Shown here: positions 17,577-25,226 of the stretch, piece by piece
How positions within the stretch are numbered: position 1 is the stretch's first letter
How the letters are laid out: every line of letters begins with the position of its first letter
Source: JBKPHS01 sp046729975
GTDB taxonomy: Bacteria; Actinomycetota; Thermoleophilia; Solirubrobacterales; Thermoleophilaceae
Assembly: GCA_046729975.1 (NCBI GenBank)
Contig: JBKPHS010000157.1
Coordinates: 1-64,000 of the forward strand
Direction of reading: 5' to 3'
DNA length: 64,000 nucleotides
Notes under the pieces: model-generated
The model's database searches: none
What the model saw: only the letters and a program-made list of their open reading frames with translations
What the model was told of the DNA's origin: nothing
Program-made: the position numbers and the translations under genes

Positions 17577-17592
17577 GCTGCCTTGCGGCAGC
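17577..17592 (-). promoter_or_regulatory. GNRA-capped hairpin in the mreB leader
   Basis: On the minus strand GCTGCC-GCAA-GGCAGC forms a perfect six-pair stem closed by a GNRA tetraloop, 20 bases upstream of the mreB GTG. Together with the absence of a Shine-Dalgarno this may be a translational or stability element. Nothing else recognisable was seen in 17593-17743. Confidence 0.4.
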
Positions 17593-17767
17593 AAGCGACA
17601 ACAGGCGGCCCTGAAGAAAATCCTGCAGCCGCGACCTGCCTGCGAGCGCCAAGGATAACGCAGGAGCGCATCGCGGCAGGTTCGGCTAGCGTTGCCGCCA
17701 AGCTGGCTCTAGAATTCCCGTAGGGAACGGAGTCCAAGCCACGTTGCAGGCGGCAGGGGGTGTCGCA

Positions 17768-18454
17768 ATGACGGGCCGGTGGCCGGACGCCATCTCGATA
17801 GCTGAAGAGGAGCCGACGCGCGTCCTGCTCGTGGACGACCACGGGCTGTTCCGCCGAGGCCTGCGGGAGCTCCTCGAGGAGCACGGACTCGCGATCGTCG
17901 GAGAGGCCGCGAGCGGCGAGGAAGCCGTCGAGCTCGCCGGCAAGCTGGCGCCCGACGTCGTGGTGATGGATCTGAACATGCCGGGCATCTCCGGCGTCGA
18001 CGCCACGCGGCGTGTGGCCGAAAGGTCACCCGCCACCCGCGTCGTGGTCCTCACGATCTCCGCGGACGACTCCGACCTGGTCGAGGCGATCGTCGCCGGG
18101 GCATGCGGCTACGTGCTGAAGGACGCCGCCATCGAGCAGATCCTCCTGGGCATCCGCGCGGCGGCGTCCGGCGAGTCCTTGATCTCGCCGCGGATCGCGG
18201 GGCGCCTGCTGGAACGGGTGCGGCTCGACGACGAGCGGGCTCGCGATGCCGAGCGCCTGCAGACCGAGCTGTCGGAGCGCGAGCTCGAGGTCCTGGCGTT
18301 GCTCGCCCGCGGCAAGGACAACCGCGAGATCGCGACGGAGCTCTACGTCAGCCCGCCAACCGTCAAGAACCACATCTCGAGCATCCTCGCGAAGCTCCAC
18401 ATGGAGAACCGCATACAGGCGGCGGTCTACGCGGCGAAGACCGGCCTGGTCTAG
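17768..18454 (+). CDS. NarL/FixJ-family response regulator
   Basis: A 228-residue response regulator: receiver domain with acidic pocket (LLVDDHGLF), phospho-Asp in VVVMDLNMPGISGVDATRRV and the K-containing YVLKDAAIEQILLG. It is followed by a LuxR-type HTH (LSERELEVLALLARGKDNRE, VSPPTVKNHISSILAKL). ATG at 17768 is chosen over an in-frame start at 17744 because of the GGGGG ribosome site before it. It has no adjacent kinase in its own orientation. Its stop shares the CTAG tetranucleotide with the convergent regulator at 18451. Confidence 0.9.
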   Translation: MTGRWPDAISIAEEEPTRVLLVDDHGLFRRGLRELLEEHGLAIVGEAASGEEAVELAGKLAPDVVVMDLNMPGISGVDATRRVAERSPATRVVVLTISADDSDLVEAIVAGACGYVLKDAAIEQILLGIRAAASGESLISPRIAGRLLERVRLDDERARDAERLQTELSERELEVLALLARGKDNREIATELYVSPPTVKNHISSILAKLHMENRIQAAVYAAKTGLV

Positions 18455-19098
18455 CTCGACTCGTCGAGCATGCGGACGGCGGCGTCCCGGTCGGGTGCGT
18501 CGAGCTTGCCGAGCAGTGACGAGACGTGCCGCCGGACCGTTACCGGGGAGAGCGACAGCCGCTCCGCGATCTGCGCGGTGCTCAGTCCATCCCGCAGCAG
18601 CTCGATCACCTGCCATTCGCGGCTGGTCAGCTCGACCCCGCGCCGGCCGCGAAGCGGCAGCCGGCGGCGCCGGCCGGGGCCGCGGTACTCGTCGATCAGG
18701 CGCGTGACCAGGCTCCGGGGCAGCGCGGCCTCGCCCGCGAGCACGCCGTGCAACGCGTGCGGCAGCCTCGCCGGGTCGGTGTCCTTCAGCAGGTAGCCGG
18801 CGGCGCCGGCGCGCAGCGCCTCGAAGAGGTCTTCGTCGTTGCGGGAGACCGTGAGCATCACGACCGCGGCCTCCGGCAGCTGCTGGGCGATCTCCCGGGC
18901 CGCCTTGATGCCGCTGCCAGGCATGTGCACGTCGAGCACGCACGCATCCGGTCGCTCCCGCTCGGCGGCTCGAACCGCCGCCGCGGCGTCGGAGACCTCC
19001 GCCACGACCTCGAACCCGCCGTCCTCGAGCGACTGGCGCACACCGAGCCGCGTCGGCGCGTGATCGTCCGCGATGAGCACGCGCAGCCGCTCGCTCAC
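18451..19098 (-). CDS. NarL-family response regulator paired with the adjacent histidine kinase
   Basis: A 215-residue regulator with receiver (LIADDHAPTRLGVRQSLEDG, phospho-Asp in DACVLDVHMPGSG, YLLKDTDPARLP) and C-terminal LuxR HTH (LTSREWQVIELLRDGLSTAQ, LSLSPVTVRRHVSSLLGKL). The start overlaps the kinase stop by 4 bases, so they form a two-component pair. It lies at the downstream end of the minus-strand fibre cluster; a regulatory connection is inferred from position only. Confidence 0.92.
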   Translation of the reverse strand: MSERLRVLIADDHAPTRLGVRQSLEDGGFEVVAEVSDAAAAVRAAERERPDACVLDVHMPGSGIKAAREIAQQLPEAAVVMLTVSRNDEDLFEALRAGAAGYLLKDTDPARLPHALHGVLAGEAALPRSLVTRLIDEYRGPGRRRRLPLRGRRGVELTSREWQVIELLRDGLSTAQIAERLSLSPVTVRRHVSSLLGKLDAPDRDAAVRMLDESS

Positions 19099-20528
19099 GG
19101 GACCACCACCTCCACCGCGGTGCCATCCCCGGGCTCCGAGGACACAGACAGTTCGCCCCCGATCGCCTGGGCCCGCTCCCGCATGCTCGTGAGGCCGAAG
19201 CCGTGGCCGCGCTCGCGGGGGTCGAAGCCCCTGCCGTTGTCGGACACGCGCAGGCGCACCGCCGGTCCGTCCACGAGCTCGACCCTGATCGCGGACGCGC
19301 CGGCATGGCGGGTCGCGTTCGTGAGCGCCTCGCGGAGGATGCGCAGGAGGGCCTGCTGCGTCTGCGGAGCGACCTCGATGCCGCGAGAGAGCTCGAGCTC
19401 CACGTTTGCGCCGGCGCGCCCCGCAAGCGCCTCGGCCATCTGCGCTACCGACACGTCGAGCGGCTCGTCGGCCGGTCGAGTGAGGGCCGAGATCGCCGCG
19501 CGCGACTCATCGAGGGCGCGCTCAGCCGCCGTCGCGATGTGCCGGGCGGCAGGCTCGGCACGGAGGCGCCTGGACTGAGAGGAGATGTAGGCGAGCTCCT
19601 GCGCCAGGCCGTCGTGAAGCTCGCGCGCGATCCGGCGACGTTCGTCGAGCACCGCGCCCTCCGCGATCCGCCGCTGGTAGCGGGCGACCTGGCGAAGGGC
19701 TCCTACCAGCAGGACGGCATAGAGCGTGAGGCGGAACACGTCGCCGGTATAGACCCACTCCGAGTAGATCGAGGGGAAGAGGAAGTAGTTCAGCCGGGCA
19801 GCAGCGCCAAGCGTGGCCGCGACGGCGATAAACGCGATCAGCTCGTCCCGATGGCGCTCTGCCTGTCTCACGAAGCCCACTGCCGCAAGCGCGTAGAGGC
19901 ACATCAGCACCACCTGGAGCGCCAGCACGCTTGCGTCGCCCACCACGCGGGGGCGGCCAGACGACTCCGGCGAGAGCGCGGGGTCTATGGCGGCCGGCAG
20001 CTTCGGCCCCGCGAGCGCCGCGAACAGCGCCACGAGCGCGACGGCGGCCGCTATGCCGCCGAGCGCTACGAGCGCGGCGCGACCCGGTCGCCGCAGATGG
20101 ATCTCGGGCGCGACTGCCGCGGCGGCGAACAGCGCAGCGGCGAGCAGCTGGCCAGTGAGCGTCCCCCAGGTCGAGAACTGGCCATCCGCGGCCCGTGCCG
20201 CGGCCGGCACGACCGCGAAAACGAGATTCGCGGCGGCGAACATGGCGAGCGAGGTGACGAGCAGCAGGTCGGATAGGCGGCCGCTCATCCTGAGGCGGCC
20301 GACGAGCAGGTAGCACGCCACGAGCGCGATGAGCGTGGCGGCCGTCTCGATCGCGATGTGCGTGGTCGGGCTGCGGTAAGCGAACGAGGTGAACGGCAGG
20401 ACCGCGATGAGAACCGTCAGGCTTACCGCCACGGCCGCCGTCCACGCGCCGACCGCGCGTATCCGCCTCGCCAGGAGTGAACCCTGCCCGCTCACCAGTT
20501 TCTTTCTACCCGGTCGGAGCGCCGCCAT
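19095..20528 (-). CDS. Membrane sensor histidine kinase (HisKA_3 type)
   Basis: A 477-residue kinase. About eight N-terminal membrane helices (for example VSLTVLIAVLPFTSFAY, LIALVACYLLVGRL) replace a periplasmic sensor domain. The phospho-acceptor His is in DERRRIARELHDGLAQELAY, and the HATPase_c domain shows LLRILREALTNATRHAGAS and VSDNGRGFDPRERGHGFGL. An alternative start at GTG 20495 (VSGQGSLLARR) is possible. No ligand-binding domain is recognisable, so the signal may be membrane-borne. Confidence 0.92.
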   Translation of the reverse strand: MAALRPGRKKLVSGQGSLLARRIRAVGAWTAAVAVSLTVLIAVLPFTSFAYRSPTTHIAIETAATLIALVACYLLVGRLRMSGRLSDLLLVTSLAMFAAANLVFAVVPAAARAADGQFSTWGTLTGQLLAAALFAAAAVAPEIHLRRPGRAALVALGGIAAAVALVALFAALAGPKLPAAIDPALSPESSGRPRVVGDASVLALQVVLMCLYALAAVGFVRQAERHRDELIAFIAVAATLGAAARLNYFLFPSIYSEWVYTGDVFRLTLYAVLLVGALRQVARYQRRIAEGAVLDERRRIARELHDGLAQELAYISSQSRRLRAEPAARHIATAAERALDESRAAISALTRPADEPLDVSVAQMAEALAGRAGANVELELSRGIEVAPQTQQALLRILREALTNATRHAGASAIRVELVDGPAVRLRVSDNGRGFDPRERGHGFGLTSMRERAQAIGGELSVSSEPGDGTAVEVVVP

Positions 20529-20564
20529 TCAGCGGCGCCGCCCAGGGCCGAGCCGGGTTCGGCG

Positions 20565-20903
20565 CTAGAAGGCGGGGCTGGCTCGCCTGCCGAGGGACCG
20601 CAGCTCGGCCAGCGCGGACCGCAGCGAGCGCAACTCGACGTCCACGAGCGTCCGCCGGCGCGTCAGCTCGGCGATCCGCGTGGCCGCAGACCTCGGAAAC
20701 GGACCGGTCGCGAGGCGGTCGATCTCGCGCTCGAGGCGATGGCGCTCGGCCTCGAGCAGCAGCACGTCCGCCAGGCCGTCGGTGATGAGCGACGTCAGCT
20801 CCCGCCAGTGCGGTGGAGCCGACCCGTCCCCCCGCCGGCGAAGGAGCTCCTCGATGCGCGCCTGCAGCACAGGAGCGCCAAGGGCGCGGGCGAGACCGTC
20901 CAT
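20565..20903 (-). CDS. Small coiled-coil protein at the end of the fibre cluster
   Basis: A 112-residue, Arg/Glu/Leu-rich protein predicted to be almost wholly helical (LLEAERHRLEREIDRLATG, RTLVDVELRSLRSALAELRS). It has no signal peptide or membrane span. The ATG overlaps the stop of the upstream TasA-like gene (TGATG), implying translational coupling. The fold and function are not recognised; a cytoplasmic role in fibre regulation or the following kinase pathway is only suggested by position. Confidence 0.6.
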   Translation of the reverse strand: MDGLARALGAPVLQARIEELLRRRGDGSAPPHWRELTSLITDGLADVLLLEAERHRLEREIDRLATGPFPRSAATRIAELTRRRTLVDVELRSLRSALAELRSLGRRASPAF

Positions 20904-21469
20904 CAGGGTGAGTTCCCCGGCGCCATCCTCTGCGTCCAGAGATAGCCGACGCTCATCGAGGAGCCCTGATAGCTGTTTCCGCTGGCCGACGGGAACGAGA
21001 CGGTGAAGCGGTAGGTCCTCTGCTCGTCCTTGGCGAGCTGCCCGAGGTTCCGCTGCGTCATCGCCCCGATCTTCCCCGCGTAGACGAGCACGGGAGAGCT
21101 CGGGTTCGTGATGTTCTGGATCGTGAGGTCCAGCTGGCTGGACAGGGCGCCCCCGCCCGACCCGGGGTTGTTCACGACGTTCTGCTTCTCGAGCGTGAAG
21201 GTGCTCTTCACCGCGCCGGTGTTCGTGATCGTGACGGTGTCGGAGCTCGAGTCGCCGGGCTTCATGTTCGAGATCGACAGGATTGCGCCGGGGCTCTTCG
21301 AGTTCGAGTGCGAGATCGGGCCTTGGCCGTTGCCGTTGCCGTTCGACGAGGCGACGTTCACGAACGGACCGTCGGAACCGCGTTCCGCGACGCCGCCGAG
21401 CATGAGCGCGGCCGCCCAGAGCAGCATGAGGATCCCGGCCCAGAGCCCTATGCGACCGATCCGCCTCAT
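20903..21469 (-). CDS. TasA/camelysin-like secreted fibre protein (second copy)
   Basis: A 188-residue exported protein. The signal peptide is MRRIGRIGLWAGILMLLWAA followed by ALMLGGVAERG. The mature domain has the TasA/CalY pattern: PGAILSISNMKPGDSSSDTV, TITNTGAVKSTFTLEKQNVV, then RTYRFTVSFPSASGNSYQGS and a final beta strand SVGYLWTQ. The start ATG overlaps the stop of the DNRLRE gene. It is presumed to be processed by the SipW-type peptidase of the same operon and to assemble at the surface. Confidence 0.75.
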   Translation of the reverse strand: MRRIGRIGLWAGILMLLWAAALMLGGVAERGSDGPFVNVASSNGNGNGQGPISHSNSKSPGAILSISNMKPGDSSSDTVTITNTGAVKSTFTLEKQNVVNNPGSGGGALSSQLDLTIQNITNPSSPVLVYAGKIGAMTQRNLGQLAKDEQRTYRFTVSFPSASGNSYQGSSMSVGYLWTQRMAPGNSP

Positions 21470-22173
21470 TGGAATGTCACCGTCAGCTTCGGCCGATTCG
21501 CCTGCTCCGTCGGTGTGCTGCCGTACTCGCGGCTCCGGAACTCCGACGACCTCTGCGGCGTGGCGTCCTCGACCGAGTCCTTGATCAGGAAGCCGTTGTT
21601 CGCGTCGGCCCCGTACATCGCGGTGACCTGCGTCGTCACAGTCCAGTCGCGCGCGCCGACCGCGGAGGTCTGGGTCGCGGGCGCCTCGGTGGCGTTGGTG
21701 ACCGTGGCCGGCTGGAGCAGCCATGTCACGCCTGCCCCACCACCGGGAAGCTCGAGCCACGTGCCCGCTGCCCCCGGGACGATCCGCCGAGCCTCGAGTG
21801 TCCGGCCGGGGCTCGCGTTCGCGGCAACGAGGCGCAGCGTGGCCGTCTGGACCGTGCACCCGGCGGGCTTCGAGGGAAGCGCGAAGTGCACGAGCGTCCG
21901 GCGGTTCTTACCGCTGTCGGAGCGCACGAACAGGCTCACGTCGCTCCCGAAGTTGTCGTCGCCGCCAGTGTCCTCCTTGACGTAGGCGTCACGGTCGGCC
22001 ACGACCGTGTGCGGCGATGTGTCTGTGCATCCGGTGCCGAAGTTCGTGGAGGCGGTGTAGGTGTTGCCCGGGTTCGTGCTCTGCGCGCTGAACGTCGCGC
22101 CGGAGACAGACAGCGTGGCCGCGGCCACCGCGAGCCCGGCAAGAGCAGTGAGCCCCGCGAGATGGCGCCTCAT
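21466..22173 (-). CDS. Secreted DNRLRE-domain protein
   Basis: A 235-residue secreted protein. The ATG at 22173 overlaps the sipW stop; a longer in-frame extension is rejected. The signal region (LAGLTALAGLAVAAATLSVS, GATFSAQSTNPGNTYTAS) is TasA-like. The mature part has the DNRLRE hallmark (DAYVKEDTGGDDNFGSDVSL, RTLVHFALPSKPAGCTVQTA), a beta-sandwich seen in cell-surface adhesion or carbohydrate-binding proteins. It is likely an accessory surface component exported with the two TasA-like proteins. Confidence 0.8.
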   Translation of the reverse strand: MRRHLAGLTALAGLAVAAATLSVSGATFSAQSTNPGNTYTASTNFGTGCTDTSPHTVVADRDAYVKEDTGGDDNFGSDVSLFVRSDSGKNRRTLVHFALPSKPAGCTVQTATLRLVAANASPGRTLEARRIVPGAAGTWLELPGGGAGVTWLLQPATVTNATEAPATQTSAVGARDWTVTTQVTAMYGADANNGFLIKDSVEDATPQRSSEFRSREYGSTPTEQANRPKLTVTFQ

Positions 22174-22760
22174 GACGCGGACGCCTCCGGGGTGGCCGTC
22201 TCGCGCCGGCTGCCTTCGCCGGCCTCGCGCCACAGCGCGGCGGCGATGCCGAAGGCGATCAGCAGGGCCGGCAGGCCGATCGCGAGCATGCGGACTGAAC
22301 GGATCGCGAGGGCGCCGAACACATAGCCCGCGAACGGGACGTGGAAGGAGACGCGCGCCTGCGTGGGCTGGCGGAGCGAGAACCGCCATGGGTCGCGCGC
22401 GTCGTTGGCGTCGCCCTTGGTGCGGTAGACGGGAACCCCCTCGCGGTCGCGGCGGATCGAGACGATCCGGTGCGTCACGTACGAGTCGGAGGAGCGGCCG
22501 GGCGGGGTGAACGTGATGACGTCCCCGGGCCGCAGCTCGGAGACCGGGACCTCGTCCGCGTAGGCGATCGAGCCCTTCGCGATCGCTCCGCTCATGGAGT
22601 CGCCCGTGACGACGTAGCGCTGGTAGCCGAGCAGCGCCGGCACGAGCATGAGGGCGGCGAGGGCGAAGCAGCAGCCGAGGAAGATCGTCGAGGCGGCCTT
22701 CACCGCGCGCCGGTGGCGTGCCGGGGCGGCGGGGCTCTGGTTCGTCTGCGCTTCGGTCAT
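22170..22760 (-). CDS. sipW: SipW-type signal peptidase I
   Basis: A 196-residue signal peptidase of the ER/SipW type. After one N-terminal membrane helix (FLGCCFALAALMLVPALLG) comes the catalytic Ser55 in VTGDSMSGAI. The second motif has His97 (SYVTHRIVSI) in place of the Lys of LepB-type enzymes, and KGDANDARDP supplies the Asp region. A second membrane helix follows (MLAIGLPALLIAFGIAAAL). SipW enzymes process TasA-like precursors, and three such candidates flank this gene. Confidence 0.88.
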   Translation of the reverse strand: MTEAQTNQSPAAPARHRRAVKAASTIFLGCCFALAALMLVPALLGYQRYVVTGDSMSGAIAKGSIAYADEVPVSELRPGDVITFTPPGRSSDSYVTHRIVSIRRDREGVPVYRTKGDANDARDPWRFSLRQPTQARVSFHVPFAGYVFGALAIRSVRMLAIGLPALLIAFGIAAALWREAGEGSRRETATPEASAS

Positions 22761-22803
22761 CTTGGTGTCAGGTCAGGGGGGTCGTTTCGAAGGCCAGGGC
22801 GGG

Positions 22804-22835
22804 CGCGCGGGGACTTGGCTGCCCTCCCCCGCGCG
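22804..22835 (-). terminator. Strong hairpin between the tasA-like gene and sipW
   Basis: CGCGCGGGG (22804-22812) and CCCCGCGCG (22827-22835) form a perfect nine-pair GC stem with a 14-base loop, 27 bases after the tasA-like stop. There is no U-run, so it may act as an attenuator or a 3'-end stabiliser that lets the major subunit be made in excess over sipW and the downstream genes. Confidence 0.5.
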
Positions 22836-22861
22836 ACCACTCCAGGGCCAGTGCGATGCGA

Positions 22862-23446
22862 CTACTGGGCGGCGTCCCAGGTGTAGGTCGCCGTGACGGA
22901 GTCGCCCTGATACACGTTGCCCGCCGAGCTGTCGAGGCCGAGCGAGAACTGGTAGCGGTGCTTCTCGCTGGCGGCGAACGTCCCCAGGGCAGCCGCCGAC
23001 GTGAAGTTCGACACCGTGTCGTCGTACTTCACGGAGTCGGTCACCTCACAGGCCGGCGTGCCGGCCGAGAAGTCGCCGCAGTCGACGACCTTCAGGTTCA
23101 GCTTCGCCGGGATGTCCGGGGTCGCGTCGTTGCCGACGTCCGTCGGGGTGTTGAGCGACTGCGACAGCGTGAACGTGCCGGGCAGCGAGCCCGTGTTCTG
23201 GATGTCCACCACGCCCGTCTCCGGAGTCGCCCCGGGCTTCAGGTTGGTGGTGGTCGTCAGAATCGCCGACGCCGGATTGCTGTTGCCGATCGTCAGCGTC
23301 CCAGCGGTGTAGACGTTGCTGGGGTTCGCCGACGTGGCGCTGAAGTTGGCACCCGAGCCCACGGCAACACCGACTGCCGCAAGCACGGCCGCCAGCGCGC
23401 CGAGCGTGCGCTTCGGCCGCTTCGTGAGATACGACAGTCGAGACAT
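22862..23446 (-). CDS. TasA/camelysin-like fibre protein (first, probably major subunit)
   Basis: A 194-residue exported protein. Basic N-terminus (SRLSYLTKRPKRTLGAL), hydrophobic core (AAVLAAVGVAVGSGA) and the SipW-substrate junction NFSATSANPSNVYTAGTL. The mature part follows the TasA plan: TNLKPGATPETGVVDIQNTG, PGTFTLSQSLNTPTDVG, C-terminal HRYQFSLGLDSSAGNVYQGD and TYTWDAA. Two Cys (VVDCGDF, TPACEVTD) could form a disulfide. The ATG has an excellent ribosome site (AAGGAG, spacing 9), the best in the cluster, fitting a highly expressed subunit. Confidence 0.82.
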   Translation of the reverse strand: MSRLSYLTKRPKRTLGALAAVLAAVGVAVGSGANFSATSANPSNVYTAGTLTIGNSNPASAILTTTTNLKPGATPETGVVDIQNTGSLPGTFTLSQSLNTPTDVGNDATPDIPAKLNLKVVDCGDFSAGTPACEVTDSVKYDDTVSNFTSAAALGTFAASEKHRYQFSLGLDSSAGNVYQGDSVTATYTWDAAQ

Positions 23447-23537
23447 TGGTGGTAGCTCCTTGTTCGGTTTGAACTCGTCTCGCCGTCCACCCTGCGGTCG
23501 ACCGCGCGGGGATGCCATAGGCCGCCCGGCCCATACT

Positions 23538-23557
23538 GCGTTCAAAGGAGTGAACGC
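23538..23557 (-). promoter_or_regulatory. Leader hairpin upstream of the tasA-like gene with anti-SD loop
   Basis: GCGTTCA-AAGGAG-TGAACGC (plus-strand reading) is a perfect seven-pair stem. In the minus-strand transcript the six-base loop reads CTCCTT, exactly complementary to the AAGGAG ribosome site of the tasA-like gene about 80 bases downstream. It may be a regulatory leader or simply a terminator for an upstream transcript. Confidence 0.4.
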
Positions 23558-23570
23558 CTACCTCATGCGC

Positions 23571-23591
23571 GGTACGCGCTTGGCGCGTACC
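23571..23591 (-). terminator. Hairpin after maf
   Basis: GGTACGCGC-TTG-GCGCGTACC is a perfect nine-pair stem starting 3 bases after the maf stop codon in the minus-strand transcript. No U-tract follows, as is common for actinobacterial terminators. Confidence 0.55.
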
Positions 23592-23593
23592 CG

Positions 23594-24148
23594 CTATCCG
23601 GCGCTGAAGAGCTCCGGCGCCAAGCGCACGAGCTCCGGCACGGGCAGCCCGACCACGTTCCAGAAGTCGCCGTCGATGCCCTCGACGAAGGCGGCGCCGC
23701 GGCCCTGGATCGCGTAGCCGCCGGCCCGCTCACGCCACTCGCCCGACTCGAGGTACCAGTCGATCGCGCGCTGCTCGAGCATCCGGAAGCGCACGCGCGT
23801 GACGCACTCGGAGCTCCGCTCGCCGGTACCTCGCCTGAGCGCGATCCCGCCCCAGACCTCGTGCGTGCGGCCCGCAAGACGGCGCAGGAAGGTCTCCGCC
23901 TCGCCGCGGTCCGCGGGCTTTCCGTAGACACGGCCGTCGAGTACGACCGTGGTGTCCACGCCGAGCACCAGGTCGCCGTCGACGGCCCGCGCCTTGCGCA
24001 GCGCGTTCTCGACGACGACCGCGCGGGGGTCGCCCTGTGCGAGCTCCTCGACGTCCGGCACAACGACCGTGAAGTCGATCCCGAGCTGCTCGAGGATCGC
24101 CCGCCGCTGCGGAGATTGCGAGGCGAGGATCAGGCGCGGCTCAGCCAA
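23594..24148 (-). CDS. maf: Maf-family nucleoside triphosphate pyrophosphatase
   Basis: A 184-residue house-cleaning pyrophosphatase acting on dTTP/UTP or modified nucleotides. The family start [19 protein letters not shown], the [20 protein letters not shown] segment with its conserved Asp, and [20 protein letters not shown] and [20 protein letters not shown] are all present. The start overlaps the ndk stop by 8 bases. Confidence 0.93.
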   Translation of the reverse strand: MAEPRLILASQSPQRRAILEQLGIDFTVVVPDVEELAQGDPRAVVVENALRKARAVDGDLVLGVDTTVVLDGRVYGKPADRGEAETFLRRLAGRTHEVWGGIALRRGTGERSSECVTRVRFRMLEQRAIDWYLESGEWRERAGGYAIQGRGAAFVEGIDGDFWNVVGLPVPELVRLAPELFSAG

Positions 24149-24548
24149 GCTCCGGGAAGAACAGCCCGACCTCGCGCTCAGCGGACTCCGTCGAGTCCGA
24201 CCCGTGAACCATATTCTGGCCCACCTCGAGCGCGAGGTCGCCGCGGATCGAGCCGGGTGACGCCTCGAGCGGGTCGGTGGCGCCGATCACCTGGCGCGCG
24301 GCGGTCACGGCCTCGTGGCCCTCGAGCACGAACGCGACCAGCCGGCCGCTGGTGATGAAGTCCACCAGCTCACCGAAGAACGGCTTGCCGGCGTGCTCGG
24401 CGTAGTGACGCTCGGCGAGGTCTCTGTTCATTGTCATCAGCTTCATCGCCGCGAGCTTGAGTCCCTTGCGTTCGAAACGGGCGATCACCTCGCCGGTGAG
24501 TCCGCGCGAGAAGGCATCGGGCTTTACGAGGATCAGCGTCCGCTGCAA
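24141..24548 (-). CDS. ndk: Nucleoside diphosphate kinase
   Basis: A 135-residue kinase that equilibrates NTP pools via phospho-histidine. [20 protein letters not shown] is the typical start, and the active-site His is in [20 protein letters not shown]. It is of the usual length and is coupled to maf by an 8-base overlap. Confidence 0.97.
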   Translation of the reverse strand: MQRTLILVKPDAFSRGLTGEVIARFERKGLKLAAMKLMTMNRDLAERHYAEHAGKPFFGELVDFITSGRLVAFVLEGHEAVTAARQVIGATDPLEASPGSIRGDLALEVGQNMVHGSDSTESAEREVGLFFPELG

Positions 24549-24580
24549 CAGGCCTCCTTGGTCGTGGACCTACGAATCCG

Positions 24581-25144
24581 TCAACGCGCGGGCGGGCGCG
24601 TGCGCGTCACGGGTTGCTCCGCCGCGCCTACGTCCGCGGCAGAGCGCGCCGGCCGGGCCGCGCGCGCCGGCCGGGAAGGCGCGCGCTGCGGCGCGGCCTG
24701 ACCGATCTCGGCCTCGCAGTACGGGCAGATCTTCCAGCGCGGGTCGAGCGGCTTGCCGCAGGTGAGGCACGGCTCCTTGAGGCGGCGCAGGCAGCTTGGG
24801 CAGCGCAGGAAGGCCTTCTCGACCGCAAACCCGCAGTACGGGCACTCGTGGTCGCCGATCTGCGCGAGCCTCGCCTCGGCCGCCGCGATCTCGAGCTCCC
24901 GCTCGCGCGCGTCCTCGAGGTAATCGGGCGGCCGCACGATCATGTAGACGACAGTCCCGACGAACGGGAAGAGCGAGGCGGCCGTGGCGCAGCCGACCAG
25001 CATCGGGTCGGCGATCCGGCGCTTTGCGTCGGCGTAGGTCCAGTAGACGAGCGCCAGCCAGATGACGACGAGGAACAGCAGCAGCAGATTGACCGCCAGG
25101 TTCAGGCCGTCGCTGTCGATGCCGAACGTGGCCACGGGGCTCAT
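24581..25144 (-). CDS. Membrane protein with double zinc ribbon
   Basis: A 187-residue protein with two N-terminal membrane spans (LLLLFLVVIWLALVYWTYA and ATAASLFPFVGTVVYMIV), a short charged linker (YLEDARERELEIAAAEARL), then three CxxC pairs: HECPYCGFAV, LRCPSCLRRL, PCLTCGKPLD with KICPYCEAE. The tail is Ala/Pro/Arg-rich and disordered. Proteins of this plan are common in actinobacteria. The function is unknown; the zinc ribbons should lie in the cytoplasm. Confidence 0.8.
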   Translation of the reverse strand: MSPVATFGIDSDGLNLAVNLLLLFLVVIWLALVYWTYADAKRRIADPMLVGCATAASLFPFVGTVVYMIVRPPDYLEDARERELEIAAAEARLAQIGDHECPYCGFAVEKAFLRCPSCLRRLKEPCLTCGKPLDPRWKICPYCEAEIGQAAPQRAPSRPARAARPARSAADVGAAEQPVTRTRPPAR

Positions 25145-25226
25145 GGCGAGCGGAGTCTACCCGCGACCCGCGTTGTAAACGCCCGCTCGACGCTCTAGGA
25201 CGCGTGTACTAGGGTCGCGCCCTGCG

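Noticed and set aside
22174..22389. N-terminal extension of the DNRLRE gene into sipW
   Set aside because: The extension is a shadow of sipW; the signal peptide begins at ATG 22173, which overlaps the sipW stop.
23447..23593. A known riboswitch in the tasA leader
   Set aside because: Only simple hairpins were found; no conserved riboswitch core could be recognised by eye.
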